From Aralia elata (taxonomy: Eukaryota > Streptophyta > Magnoliopsida > Apiales > Araliaceae): a DNA stretch of 64,000 nucleotides. Below, piece after piece: positions 1 to 11,963 of the stretch (its first letter is position 1; each line of letters begins with the position of its first letter). The stretch covers positions 3,782,374-3,846,373 of the forward strand of contig CM068383.1 of assembly GCA_034770075.1 (NCBI GenBank), in the 5' to 3' direction. Under the pieces are notes generated by a model that saw only the letters and a program-made list of their open reading frames with translations, had not been told where the DNA came from and searched no databases. The position numbers and the translations under genes were made by a program.

Positions 1-2120
1 AGTGTAAAATTTATTTATTTTTTTTTTTTTGAAGCTGATAGTGTCAATATTTTCTTATTTAATTTTTCTAATATTTGCTTATTTAATTTTCAAAAAAGAT
101 ATATATTACAATATATATATATACATGTGTGTGTGTGTGAGTATTTTACAAATTATATTATTATGTCGATTCACAATAGAAATCACATATTTTTGTTACA
201 ATATATAACTCTTTAAATTGCGATATTGTCGTCTCGTGTTGATACTGAATTGTAATATAAACATTAATATTTTAATTTTTGTAATGTTATAGTCAATATT
301 TTAATTTTTACAAAATTATTTCCTTTGACAAGTTTTGACCAAAATAAATTAATTATGTTCATATTATATGGGTGTATAAAGGCTAAAATAGTCAATTTTT
401 GTACACTCAAATATATCCCTCCAAAAAAAAAGGGACAAAACCTGTTGGTTTATGTTATTGTGATTTTAATGATGACAAATTACTTTGTAGTGTTATTATG
501 TATTTACAAAACATTAATGAGACAACAAAAGATTTTTTGAAGTCTTGATTTAAAAAAGATTGAAAACTTGAAGAAATGATTGAATCGTTAGAAAATCAAT
601 GTAAGATTTTAGTTTTAATTATATCTCAATCAAGTAAGGTTCTAAAATTTATATTATATGAAAATAATCATGGAAGTAATTAATTAAAATGGAATCAATT
701 AATTAAAACTTCCAAAATTGCATATTATACATATGATTCACTCACTCCGTGCTAAAACTTGGCTGGCTCATGCGATTAGAATAAATGGAATAACAAATCA
801 TCTCACTTTAGAATATCTTGGGGACCCGCCCACCATGTTGGACTATCTTGGGCAAAACATCTTTTACTTGAGAATAATGTTGCCCATCATCCAAATTGTA
901 GGCATGAGCCGCACATTACTAGTTTAGCATGAATACTGTCCATTCTCTCTCATTATTCCCATGAATATAAGTATTACGCCCACTCTCCTTCTAATTCTAT
1001 ACTTTCATTTCATAGCATGTGCATAATATTTTCAATGCTAATTTATTCTTTCAAGGTTGTCTAAGAATGAATATAAGTTTTGTCCATGCTGCCCACTATT
1101 TCCTGCTGAATTCCTTTATGGACAAAGCTTAATTTCAACGGGAGAAAAACTTTAGCAAACAATTCAATCTCTCTCTCTGGCAAGCACAAGCAATTTCTCT
1201 AAATCAATGTTGCTGTCCATTATCCCTTCATACATGGCTGCACTTTCTTGGGCTCAATATTTCTATGTTCAAAAAGAATGCTGCTCATTACTTATTCCCA
1301 CAGTAAAATGTTTTTGCAGACTATTATTAATGTTTTTTTATATCGAAAGCCTTTGGCCCGAGTTGTACTATTCAACCCATAGTAATCATGAGTTTGAGGG
1401 ATCGAGCTTTGGCATACTAAGTTGAAGTGTGTGAGTCTGTCTAATTTCAATTAAATTAGCAAAAAAATAAATAAATAAAAATGTTCCATCATCTCAAGTA
1501 TTATGTTGGAATGTTGTTGCCCACTACTTAGCACGATAAATTAAGTATACATGTCTATCACATGCTTTAGTGGAATAATATATTAAACCTCTTCTCCCTA
1601 GAATAGTACGGATATTCCATCCTCTCCCACTATTCCAACATTTGTTCATGGGAAGGAATTTGTTAGAATATTGGTTAAAATTAAATAATACAATGAGGGA
1701 GCATGGAACCTGAATTGGTGCAAGCTTTTGGACAGAAAAGCAAGGTACTTGTTTTTGGGCGGAAGATCATGGAGGAGTGAGAAAATGGAAAAGGAGGTAC
1801 ATCTTATATGCAGAAAAGAAAAATGTGGCAAGTGTGTTAATGGATTGGGTAAGAAAAAGAAGAATCCTTTTGCCTTTTGTGTAACAAGTGAAAGACATAC
1901 GAGTATGGCTTTTCTCCTATATATGCTGCTAACATATGAACTGATCTATTATGGAAAACTTGCAGATTTCATCCAAGGAGGACTCCTCCATCCGAGAGGA
2001 GGGAAATGAGGAGGTAGATGGAATAAGTCAGATACCATCCGGTAGTTATCCAATGTAGACAGATAAGAGGTATCATGGGTTAGAAAATTTTGTGTGGAAT
2101 AATTTTCTTGGGAAGAATTA
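1..2120. other. AT-rich intergenic spacer, no gene recognised
   Basis: No open frame here resembles a known protein; the few 60-90 codon frames are chance. An (AT)n/(TG)n microsatellite lies near 105-140. Between about 780 and 1640 the words gcccac and ttgcccat recur near ttcatggg-type strings that also appear at 3780-3800. This suggests remnants of one old LTR-type repeat on both sides of the 2566-3749 foldback, but I cannot delimit it. Confidence 0.5.
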
Positions 2121-2535
2121 TCTTTCTTGTGGATGTGAAAAAAGTTCTCAGAATTTGAGTGATTGTAATATTATTTGCATAGTAAATTTTCTCTGGTTGT
2201 CTTTGGCAACGAAAGTGTTTTTCTCATATTTTTGTAATTTTCGCTATAATTCTTGTATTGTGTGATTGTGTTCTAAATTTTCAATATCATATTCTCTATA
2301 TCGGGAGACGTTTGATTCCCAACAGAATTGTCTTTCTCGTGGATTGTGTTCTGAGAGTGTGAGTGATTGTAATATTATTCACATAGTAAATTTTCTCTGG
2401 TTGTTTTTGGCAACGAAAGTGTTTTTCCCAGATTTTTGGAATTTTTGCTATAATTTTTGTATTGTGTGATTGTGTTCTAAATTCTCAATATCTTATTTCT
2501 CTATATCGGGAGATGTTTGATTCCCAACAGAATTG
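2121..2535. repeat. Tandem duplication, 210-bp unit x2
   Basis: The segment starting tctttcttgtgg at 2121 is repeated from tctttctcgtgg at 2331. Both copies share the order gagtgattgtaatattatt, ggcaacgaaagtg, gtattgtgtgattgtg and tttgattcccaacagaattg. The copies differ by scattered substitutions, so the duplication is not recent. Strings like gattcccaacag often precede the primer-binding site of plant copia elements, so this may be a duplicated LTR or leader fragment. No second LTR was found. Confidence 0.7.
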
Positions 2536-2565
2536 TTTAAATATTTGGTATGTTGCCCATTCTTT

Positions 2566-3749
2566 GGGATTGGGGGAGGTCCGGTACAAATTTGTACCGG
2601 ACAGTGTGCGGTGCAAAATTTAGACCATTAGATTGTTTTAAAACATATCTAATGGTCATAATTCATTTTTCTTTTTTATCCTCTCTCCACTCTCCACTCT
2701 CCTCTCTCATTTTTTCTTCCTTTCCAATTCTCTTCCCCCTTCTCTCTCCTCTCCCTCTCCGTACCTTTCTCTCTCCTCTTTCCTCTCTCCTCTCTCTTTT
2801 CTCGGTACTTCTCCTTTTCTCCCTCCTCTTGCACAAATATAATCTTATTTTCATACAAGTGCAATTAAAAAAATTATAACTAATGATAAAAATAAAATAT
2901 ATTTACAATGCAAAATCACGTAAACAAAAACTCTAATTTTAGTTTATAATAAATTAAATGTAAATTTATTTTTAAAAGTGAAAACATATAGAGAAAAAAA
3001 TGAAATACAAATACCACCTCATGTCATCATTAGTCAATCACTCTCTCTCTAACAAAAGAATAACTCAATTTATTTTTAAAAGTGAAAATTATGGTGTAAT
3101 TTGAATATATATCAAAAAAGGGTTGTATACTGTTTTTTTATATATATTCAAATTACACCTTCTTTTTTTGATTTTTTTAAATCCATAATTTAAATATATT
3201 TGGAATTAATAAAAAAAAGAGCAAGCTAACTATGTAATGTCAAATAAATGTCTCAAAAAAAATTGTCCGCGTACAATTATTCTTTTTTTAGAGAGAGTGA
3301 CTGAGTAATGATGACATGGGGTGATATTTGTATTCTATTTTTTTCTCTATATATTTTTCTATATTTTCCACATTTTTTGAGTTTTTAATTCTTTTTAGGA
3401 ACCATAATTTTCACTTTTAAAAATAAATTTACATTTAATTTTTTGTAAACTAAAATTAGATTTTTTGTTGATGTGATTTTGCATAGTAAATATATTTTAT
3501 TTTTACCATTAGTCATAATTTTTTCTCCAATTATATGAAAATAAGATTATATTTGTGAGAGAAGAAGGAAAGTAATGAAGAGGAGAGAGGAGGGAGGAGA
3601 GAGAAAGGGATGGAGAGGAGAGGAGAGAGAAGGGGAAAGGGAATTGTGAAAAGAAAAGAAAAGGAGATAGGAGAGAGGAGAGAAAAGGGAAAGAATTTTG
3701 CACCGCACACTGTCCGGTACAAATTTGTACCGGACCTCCGCCCAATCCC
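2566..3749. mobile_element. 1.18-kb foldback transposon, near-complete inverted repeat
   Basis: The ends GGGATTGGGGGAGGTCC and GGACCTCCGCCCAATCCC are inverted copies, and almost the whole element folds on itself. A pyrimidine-rich CTCTCC tract at 2680-2825 pairs with a purine tract at 3555-3690, and the centre near 3091-3160 is itself palindromic. Each end carries a perfect 24-bp palindrome (half-site GTCCGGTACAAA) at 2579-2602 and 3712-3735. ATTCTTT flanks both ends (2559-2565 and 3750-3756), a probable 7-9 bp target duplication. No transposase is encoded, so it is non-autonomous. The superfamily is uncertain; hAT or Mutator would fit the duplication length. Confidence 0.8.
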
Positions 3750-3756
3750 ATTCTTT

Positions 3757-4904
3757 GTTACTGCCAAATAAAGGATTTTGCCCAACATCTATTCATGGGG
3801 AGGATTTGTTTAATGATATAAAAGAATAAGGTTTTCCCATTATCATCATGTTTCTCTAAACAAATTATTTGTTGCCCAAGTCTCTCTCTCTCAATAGCTA
3901 ACGAAAATAATATTTCTCTCCTATAAATCTGTCCAGTCGTGACTTAAGCAAAGAAAATAGAAGAACACGCAGAACAAAAAAATATACATTCTGAAATTCT
4001 CTGTTCACAAACAATAGAAAAGATTAAGAACAACTGAGAAATATATTCTGATAATCTCTTCTCTTCACAAGCATTTGAAAAGAGCTACTATATTTTTCTT
4101 TGTGAAGAAATTATTTCAAGATGTTGTTCTACATCAAGTATCAATTAATTTCAGCTTATATTCACTGTGCTTAAACTGGTGATATATTTATCCAACTCTT
4201 TGATCGTTGCATATTAATTGAGTTTTGCATTATTGATATAATTATTATTTTGATCATAATTTATCTTGTTATCATCTATTTGTCAATTTTGTAAACAGTT
4301 GATAGACTAACTGGTTAGTCTAGTGTTTTTTAATCTTTTTTGATTTGGGTCTTTACAAACAATTTAAAGGTTGCAGTGGTGCAAAAAGTTGCTGGTGCAC
4401 TAGTGTCCAACATTTTTGTGTTATTTGTACAGGGGGTTAATTTGTAAATTGATTGTAAATTATCTAAATAAAAAGTATCCAATACTAGTTGGTATTGGAC
4501 GTAAATTAGGCCATTAGACTAGAAGTTAAGGGCCGAAGTACGTAAAAATTTTGGTGTTGTGATTTACTGATTATCTCGTTTATATTGCTTAAATTCTGCA
4601 TTTGAAAACTGTATATTCACTGTACCGTTAAAATCATAGTTTCGAATAGCAGAAAATTTAAAAGTATCATTATTAATTAGTTCAAGTATATACACCTATT
4701 TAACTCTCCTTCTAGGTGTGCACACGGAACAGAATTTCAAAACCTTCCGCACAATTAAGAACAAGAATACATTTTAGCACCAAAAGAAGAAAAAAATAAA
4801 AAGAGAACAAAAGATCCCAATCTCTTCTATTTTTTCTATACAAAAACTCTAATCTTCATGTTTTCAGATATGGAAAAAGTCTTTGATCTACACTAAAAAT
4901 ACCA
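3757..4904. other. Intergenic spacer, possible old LTR promoter
   Basis: No coding region is seen. A TATA-like string (cctataaatctg, near 3920) is followed by A-rich leader-like sequence with repeated cttcacaagca-type strings near 4070. This arrangement resembles an LTR promoter and leader, but no partner LTR, primer-binding site or pol sequence was found. Confidence 0.3.
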
Positions 4905-4912
4905 TCCCTCAA

Positions 4913-6712
4913 TAGGGGTGAAAATGATCTCGAGTCGATCCGAACACCCTAATGTTCAAGCTCGACTCGGATCAAAAAATTTGTGTTCAAGTTCGACTCA
5001 AATTCGAACCAATAATTTTTAAGGCTACTCAAGTTCGACTCGATAAATTACTCGATACTACTCGGCTCGAAGTTACTCGACTCGATTTTCACAACGAGTA
5101 ATTCGCGAGACTTTTTGTTCGAGTTCGAGCCTGAGATGGATCACACCAAAATGAGACATAAAAATAAAAAATTAGAAAATTTTCATTTTCATTTATATAT
5201 AAAAATACATGTGTCACAAAAATTACAATGATAAATTTACAATATTAATTATATTATGATACAATTTCTAATAACATCATTACATCAAGGCAATAACTTT
5301 AAACAGAAGCTAAGAAGCAATTCATGAGCATAATATACAAATCAATTTGAGCAGCAATAGGTCAGTAGCTTGAGCATAGACCATAGTATGCAAATCAATT
5401 TGAGCAGTAGTAGTAGCTTAAGCAAAATCAACCAAAGTGCTAACAGAATTACATAAACCAATCAACCATGCTCTAAAGTGGCAAAAGTCCAAGCTTCAAT
5501 CAAATATCAACTTAAGGTTGCAAACCAAATATTTAAACTTCAAATTCCAAACTCAAGCACCGAAGCTAGTAGTTTGGCACTATTTCATAAACCAAATTTC
5601 AAAATGCTAGAAAGAAAATTCAAAGTTCCGAACAAAATAACCAAAGTCCAACAGTCCAAGTCCAAAAATAAACAAAATACCAAAGTCTTAATAATTTAAA
5701 AACTGAAATGTAAATAGCAATGTATCACAGTAGCAACACTCAACTACTTCTACCACTTCAGTTTCCATTCTCCATGCTCATCTCCTGCATTGAATCTTCA
5801 TCAGCCTACATTGTCAAACAATTAATATTAATCCATGATATTATTTGTATAAGTATTTATTTATGGAAAAAACTAAACAAATTAATACTTACAATCATGT
5901 TTTTTTAATCTTATATTCAGCCTCCAACCGATCACTTGTGCAAATCAAAGCCTGAACTGTGTCACGCTTCAAAAAGCTCCTAAACTGGACAAGAACCCTT
6001 CCCCCAATACTAAATGTTAATTTAGAGGCCACAATACTCACAGGTATGGACAATATATCTCTTGTCATCCTAGACAAAACCTTGAATTTTAAAGTGTTCG
6101 CCTTCCACCATTTTAAAGCATCAAAATTCATCAGCATTACAAACCAATCTCTCTTCTTCCAAGTAAATTTTCAAATCAGACTTCAAAGATGGGGGTACAA
6201 TGTCCATGTTTTGAGCCCAACTGTCAAACTCTGCTCTACTTTTGGTCTTAGTCTTAGATCAGAATAACAAATAACTTTAAATCAATATAACACATGCATG
6301 CACAATAAAATATTATAGTTATACATATATAAATCAATTAATATATATGAATATACCAGAAGCATCAACATGTTCCATTGAATAAGTTATAAGTTTGAAG
6401 AGATGAAGAGCCGAAGAGGGTGTTAGTTTATAATATTGCTAGGTTTTAATCATGACAATTATTCCCTCATATAATGCTACACTTTCTTGGGCTAATGCAC
6501 CCCATTAAGTTAAAATAGTCCCTCCACTTCTTTCTATATCTTGGTCAGATACTTGTTTTCTTACCCATCATGGGTTGTCTAACACTAAACTTTAAAAATA
6601 GAAGAAAAAAATTCAGCAGGTGTTTTTCTTTACATATACATTTTCTCTCTCTCTCTCTCACTCACTATATATATATATATATATCAATAATAGGTCCAAC
6701 ATCCACATCCTG

Positions 6713-6754
<42 letters not shown>

Positions 6755-7462
6755 TCTATTATGTTTAGTAAACTCAACATCCACATCCTGTAACAATAAC
6801 TATCATGAAACTAGTGATAAAAGTTCATATAAGAACTGGTTACTTTACATTAACAAAAAGACCCACCTAGAATTTTGCACATTGAAGGTTAGCACGCGAG
6901 AAGAATACACATATAGTGAACATGTTATGCATTAAAGTATATACTGAACATTTATATTAAATAGTATAATGCATTCCCTTACATAAATATTTTGTATTAT
7001 CCTGGGAAATACATCCCACTACCTTCTACCATGTCGGCAGAATATCTTGACCATTGAATTATCAAGCATTATCTTGGGAAATACATCCCACTACCTGCTC
7101 ATCATCTCATTGATAGGCATGGTCTAATTAAGTATACATAATACTGATACACTGATCAATAAACAACCAAACGGCTAAACCTTTCCTGCTTTATCAGATA
7201 CTAAACGATCAAGTAAGTATCAAACCCCTAAACGAGTAGGGTTCGTCGAGTAAGGATCGAGTATGGATCAAATAAAAGAGGCAAGCTCGAACCCTAAAAC
7301 GAGCAAACGGTATTGTGCTCAGATTCGAGTTCAGTATTATAACCCCAAAAACGAGCTTGGCTCATATTCGGCTCGGATGCCTGCTGAATCCGAGTCTCGG
7401 ATCATATTTTCGGGTCGAATCTGAATCGGGTACCGAGCTACCTAGATCGATTTTCACCCCTA
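4913..7462 (-). mobile_element. hAT-superfamily DNA transposon, decayed
   Basis: The ends are TAGGGGTGAAAAT and ATTTTCACCCCTA, flanked by 8-bp direct repeats tccctcaa (4905-4912) and tccttcaa (7463-7470) that differ at one base. An 8-bp duplication and such ends are the mark of hAT elements. About 250 bp inside each end is dense in short cgag/ctcg words (subterminal repeats, likely transposase-binding sites). The interior contains the decayed C-terminal dimerisation domain of a hAT transposase on the minus strand, plus (TA)n and (CT)n microsatellites at 6645-6755. Most of the transposase is missing, so this copy cannot move itself. Confidence 0.85.
5895..6270 (-). pseudogene. hAT transposase C-terminal (dimerisation) domain remnant
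   Basis: The minus-strand frame contains FDALKWWKANTLKFKVLSRM and, after it, RDILSIPVSIVASKLTFSIG and LVQFRSFLKRDTVQALIC. This is the hATC dimerisation region found in DAYSLEEPER/RICESLEEPER-like transposases. The preceding part, with KSDLKIYLEEERLV (about 6138-6200), is in another frame, so at least one frameshift separates them. No zinc-finger BED domain or RNase-H-like catalytic core was found in the rest of the element. Family recognition is from motif memory; a profile search would confirm it. Confidence 0.8.
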
Positions 7463-7470
7463 TCCTTCAA

Positions 7471-8360
7471 GTTTTTTCTTACATTCTTCCATTTAATTGT
7501 TTTTATTTTCCCTTTTATAGGGTTTTGTTTCTCATAGTTTGGATTTTTTTTTAGTCTATAGAACATTTTTTTCGTTTGAGATTTTCTCATTTTATGGAGA
7601 TTTTTTTTATGATATTTCCGTTAAGGAGACTTGATTTGTGTTATGAAAACAAATCTAATTCAAATTTAGGTGTAGAGTTATCGCGATGACCTCATTTTCA
7701 TATCTCGTATTGAAAAATTATGAGTCTGCTTATTTATGTCTATTTCTTAAAAATATATATGTTCTCGAGTTTTGAAATTCAATTTGAGATGGAAGAAAGT
7801 ATCAACCGACTCTTGTGTTTTTGTAATTTGATTCGTTTATCGGTGAGAATTATTAGATGGCTTTGTCAAAAAAAAAACATTCACATTGACTTTCTTTCAA
7901 TATAATACTCCATCCATCCCAAATTTATCTGCATTTTTAACCATTTGCACATTTATTTAAAAATGCTTATTATGCCAAATTTTTTATTAAAAGTACAATT
8001 ATACCCATAATTAAGTAATTTGGGGATTATACACTTATGAAGAGAAATAATAAATGAACAAGGTAAACTTGTAATATAACCAGTTTAATTGTCTTGTCTT
8101 GAAAAATAGTAAACTTTAGTTATTTTGGTACAGTAAAATTCTTTAAAATAACAAATAATCTAGGAATAATAAACTAAGGTAAAAAAAGAGATGAGTAACA
8201 CCGCATATAATTGTGTGAGTTATCCTATAAAAATAATGTCCTTTTGTATAATTAAATACATTCCCTCCAATGTTATATATGTACAAAATAGTTTTTTATA
8301 TTTTTTTAAAATATTATTATTATAAGAGACATCTCACGCATAAACGTGATACGTCCCTAA
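7471..8360. other. AT-rich spacer with an orphan Stowaway-like end
   Basis: No gene is seen. At about 7910 the string ctccatccatccc resembles a Stowaway terminus, but I found no matching inverted end within 400 bp, so it is a fragment at best. Confidence 0.4.
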
Positions 8361-8605
8361 TCTCCCGTAGCCTCGTAAACTTAATTCACAAATGTTATTT
8401 GATTTCCTTTTCTTCTCTCTTTTTAATTTTTTTTATCACAAAGTATGTATTTCTTAATCATTGATTCAAATTTGATAAATCATAAATCTCATCTCCCGTT
8501 GCCTCGTAAACTTAATTCCCAAATGTTATTTGATTTCTTTTTCTTCTCTCTTTTTAATTTTTTTTTATCACAAAGTATGTATTTCTTAATCATTGATACA
8601 AGTTT
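8361..8605. repeat. Tandem duplication, about 131-bp period x2
   Basis: The block that starts tctcccgtagcctcg at 8361 recurs as tctcccgttgcctcg at 8492. Both contain cttaattc, aaatgttatttgattt, cttcttttc-rich DNA and cacaaagtatgtatttctta. The copies differ by only a few bases, indicating a fairly recent local duplication. No coding potential is evident. Confidence 0.8.
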
Positions 8606-8864
8606 TCTAATTTATCGAATAATATTAGTATATCCTTAATCAACTATACCAAATAATTTAATAATTATTATTTATTAATAAAGTTGTTGACATTATAAGA
8701 GTAAAAATGATACTGTAAGAATAAATCTATATTTAGCAATATTTTTGAAATTGTTTAGCAAAACTTTAACATTAATTCTAAGTGAAAACAATACTTATTA
8801 ATTAATCTTACACCAAGATTTTTATTTTGATAAAATTAATCGCCATTAATATATAATTATAATT

Positions 8865-9490
8865 CTCATAAATTACAGAGTTGACTTCATTCAAAATCAT
8901 ACAAATTCTTGGCCTTTCTTGGATCAACCATCTCACTGCATGGAATCCTCTCTCTTCAAACTTTGACAACACGTGCACTCCGCGTGCCTCCAACATCTTC
9001 ATCAATCCCTTTTGTTTATCCACCAGTGGGTCCCCTCCATACCCTCTTATCAAACACCTTGGGAGCCGTTCGATCAATCTAGCCTCACCATGTAACGGGT
9101 TAGAGTACTCGTGATCACGATCACAACCTTCTGGCAATGCCAACGACCACATCAGATCATTCACCACCAAAGGCACCACCTCATTATCAACTAACCTTAT
9201 CTCTGATCGAGTTCTGTGGACCTCATCGAAATAATGCTAATTAAATATCAACCCTACGATTTTTACCGGATCAAGATTAATATCTAACCCATGTACACCT
9301 GCGCGATAGGCTATATTTCCACCCGCGCTAGTCCCCGTTAAAAAAGCATAGAGAAATTAGCCAGCTCTTAATTTCAGCCACGGATCACAGCCGTTGATCC
9401 CCAACGCCCGGACCCAGACCCACATGATTGCTTCCGTGGCATCATCATAGGCTGTCGGAAGGCGGTGTTCGGTCCCAAACCCAATGATTG
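8865..9490 (-). pseudogene. Carboxylesterase (CXE, alpha/beta-hydrolase) pseudogene, truncated
   Basis: Read on the minus strand, the order of motifs is that of plant carboxylesterases of the GID1-like hydrolase family: EHRLPTAYDDA (about 9455), GINGCDPW, the nucleophile elbow GTSAGGNIAY (about 9315), LVDNEVVPLVVNDLMWSLAL, DRDHEYSNP, RCLIRGYGGDPLVDKQ (with the acid Asp) and FHAV (with the catalytic His). It is broken: in-frame stops follow KLRAG and LIFN, there is an indel before the nucleophile motif, and a 1-bp deletion after FHAV shifts the C-terminus, where VDPRKAKNLYDF appears in another frame. The N-terminal part with the HGG oxyanion motif is absent; similarity ends at the Stowaway MITE beginning at 9493. 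Confidence 0.85.
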
Positions 9491-9492
9491 TA

Positions 9493-9780
9493 CTCCCTCC
9501 GTCCCTTAGTATTTGTTTTTTTAAAAGTGGACACACATATTAAAAAATCAATTAATACTATATTTTTTAGTTAAAAATAACTTTAAATATCAATATTGTC
9601 TTTGCATTAGAATAAGATAGTGTTTCTTATTGGATAGAAAGCAGTGGGGGAATCAAAATTATATTTAATATTTATGATAATATTAAAAATTAAATAATTA
9701 ATGTTTAATTAAAATTCTCAAACGACAAATATTAAAAAATAAAAATATTTTTTTAAAACGACATTTAAAAAGAGACGGAG
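9493..9780. mobile_element. Stowaway MITE (288 bp)
   Basis: The inverted ends CTCCCTCCGTCCC and GAGACGGAG are flanked by TA on both sides (9491-9492 and 9781-9782), the standard Stowaway (Tc1/mariner) target duplication. The interior is AT-rich and non-coding. It abuts the 5' break of the carboxylesterase pseudogene. Confidence 0.85.
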
Positions 9781-9782
9781 TA

Positions 9783-10278
9783 TAAGGTAGCATATAGAAT
9801 GGTGGGTTGGGTGCATATTCTTTAATTATAATATATAATTACATGTGTACAAGTTAAAATGTGTTGGATTTGACATTTGAGTGTCATTTACATTTTGTTT
9901 GTCAACGCTTTTAAAGGACGTGATGAACGAGTTTTGATAAAAAATTTCTTTATTTATGTTTTTGTTAATGTTAAACAAAGTTTAATTGATAGTGGAGCTC
10001 ATGATTATAGGAAAAAGAGAGACACATTTATCAAATACTATTCTTAAGAAGGAGAAAATATGTGATATAACTAAAAAATAGAAGCCATTTTTATAAAATT
10101 TATGTTTTTAATGAGTAATTATTTTAAATTGTATGAGTTATGAAAAAGCAAGAAAAATTAACCACAATTTCTTTATTTCGGATGACAAATAGGAATATAA
10201 ATTTAATATATAATTTTTGAAAACAATTAAAAAAGATTGTGTTTAATTTCATGTTTACAAATTTCAACCATAAATATA
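9783..10278. other. AT-rich spacer, nothing recognised
   Basis: The stretch has no credible open frame or repeat boundary. Sequence continuing the carboxylesterase pseudogene upstream of the MITE was looked for here and not found. Confidence 0.5.
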
Positions 10279-10287
10279 TATTCGCAC

Positions 10288-10914
10288 ATAAGGACGTAAA
10301 CGAGTCGAATCGAAGTGACAACTACTTGAATTTGGCTCGAAACGTTAAATTCATACTTGAATTCGAATTGTATTTGAAAAATTCTACTCAGATTCGATTC
10401 GACTCAACTCGAATATTTATTACTCGAATTTGATCCGACTCTTCAAACTACTTGCGAGCTTCAAATTTAAGCTCGAATTCGAGTCTCCATATAGTAACTA
10501 GTTTTATAATAAATATAATTATAAATTGAATTTGTTATTTTATTTAAAAATGAGAGAATATATTTACTATTACACTTTACAAATATAAAATCACAATTAA
10601 AATTAAAAACAAAATAAAATAATAATAATTAATTGTTCTAATTTAATTTAATTTTATATATATTATAAGAAGATGTATCGAGTATCTAATCGAATCTGTA
10701 TCAATCGAGTATGTATCGAATCACAATTTAGAATTCGAATAGTTCGAATCTTAAACGAGTCGAGTATTACCTTGCTCAAATTCTACTTATATTTTTATTC
10801 GAACTATTTTTTATGTTCAAATTTGGATCATATTATTAACGAATACGAGTCTCACTCGTATTTTTTTGAGTCAAGCTCGAATCGAGTCCGAACTGTTTGA
10901 CTCGTTTACAACAT
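10288..10914. mobile_element. Non-autonomous hAT-like element (627 bp)
   Basis: The ends contain GTAAACGAGTC and GACTCGTTTAC within 20 bp of direct repeats tattcgcac at 10279-10287 and 10915-10923. Both sides are rich in cgag/ctcg subterminal words, as in the 4913-7462 hAT, and the centre is plain AT-rich DNA. The outermost few bases match imperfectly, so the exact 8-bp duplication and border are approximate. No transposase is encoded. Confidence 0.7.
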
Positions 10915-10923
10915 TATTCGCAC

Positions 10924-11744
10924 GGGGGAAGGAAGAGGAACTCAAACAATATTAAGGAGCTCTTTTATTCAGTAAAGTACAAATTAAGCAAAGTAATAAG
11001 AACCTATTAATACTTATCATTTCAACTCTACCTAGCACAAGATAGACTATTAAATTAATCAAAAATAAATAAATAAATTTAATAGACCATTAATTAACGG
11101 CAACTTAATTAGCTATACCCAATCGTTTGTCTTGCCCAATGTCTTCATCAAAAACCTGAACTTTTAACATGTAAATATGCTACATAACAGAATAAAACTA
11201 TATTGATACTCAGGGAACAAGGAGACTTGTCAACTGTTTTTCCTTCTTTTCTTGTTATCTAGTAGTATTTTTTTAACGGATAAAAGAGTCCACATCTTTG
11301 TGCGAACTACTGTTACGCCTAGAAATTTAGATAGCAGAACAAAATTAGATAGTCTATTGAGTTACAACTATTAATACAGAGGAACACTGCAAAAAAATAA
11401 GTTCATGAAATACGCGTATCCAAACGTACACGTTTTGAACCTAGCTTGATCCAAAAGCTTAAGTCAAGTCTTACGCGCATTCATGTATATTAATCTTTCA
11501 CAATTTTATTATTTATCCGATTTAGGACTCTAACTCACTTGTGATATCCTAATAAACTTGTCCACTGTTTTTCCTTCTTTTCTTGTTATCTAATTTTTAA
11601 CCGATACAAAGTCTCACATCTTTGTGCCAACTACTCTTAGAAATTTAGATAGTTGAACAAAATTAGATAGGCTATTGAGTTACACAAAGGAACACCGAGA
11701 AAAAAGTAAGTTCATGAAATATATATCAAATATATATATATATA
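10924..11744. other. Spacer with a diverged direct repeat
   Basis: No gene is seen. Two segments, 11225-11390 and 11555-11710, share the words cttgttatcta, tttgtgc, aaatttagatag, aacaaaattagatag and attgagttac in the same order. This indicates an old direct duplication of about 160 bp with a 330-bp period. Its origin is unknown. Confidence 0.5.
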
Positions 11745-11754
11745 TATATATGTA

Positions 11755-11915
11755 CGGTATGGTTCAAGAGCAGACCGGTCTTTAGCGACGGTTTTTCCGT
11801 CGCCTATACAATAGGCGACAGATTTTTTAATATAAAAACCGTTGCCTATTGTATAGGCGACGGAAAAACCGTCGCTAAAGACCGTAGCAGACCGGTCTGC
11901 TCTTGAACCGCTCCG
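11755..11915. mobile_element. 161-bp hairpin MITE
   Basis: The element is an almost perfect foldback. ggttcaagagcagaccggtc is followed by a tagcgacggtttttccgtcg core and a short loop near 11820-11840, then the same sequence in reverse. Identical 10-mers tatatatgta flank it (11745-11754 and 11916-11925). The duplication length suggests a Mutator-like target site, but the flanks are a TA microsatellite, so this is weak evidence. It would form a long hairpin RNA if transcribed. Confidence 0.75.
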
Positions 11916-11963
11916 TATATATGTATATGTATATGAGTATATCAAATATATAGGTAAAGTAAT

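Noticed and set aside
2550..2879. 109-codon frame rich in Leu, Ser and Pro, and the matching minus-strand Arg/Glu-rich frames
   Set aside because: They come from the CTCTCC pyrimidine tract in the foldback arm; low complexity, not a gene.
5478..5699. 73-codon plus-strand frame rich in Lys and Gln
   Set aside because: It lies inside the hAT element in AT-rich DNA with repeated ccaaagt words; composition explains the open frame and no domain is seen.
5959..6267. 102-codon plus-strand frame
   Set aside because: It is the opposite strand of the hAT transposase remnant, whose motifs are recognisable on the minus strand.
6718..6752. (TA)n runs here and at 11728, 20326 and 55120 as possible regulatory sites
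   Set aside because: These are ordinary microsatellites common in plant spacers and introns.
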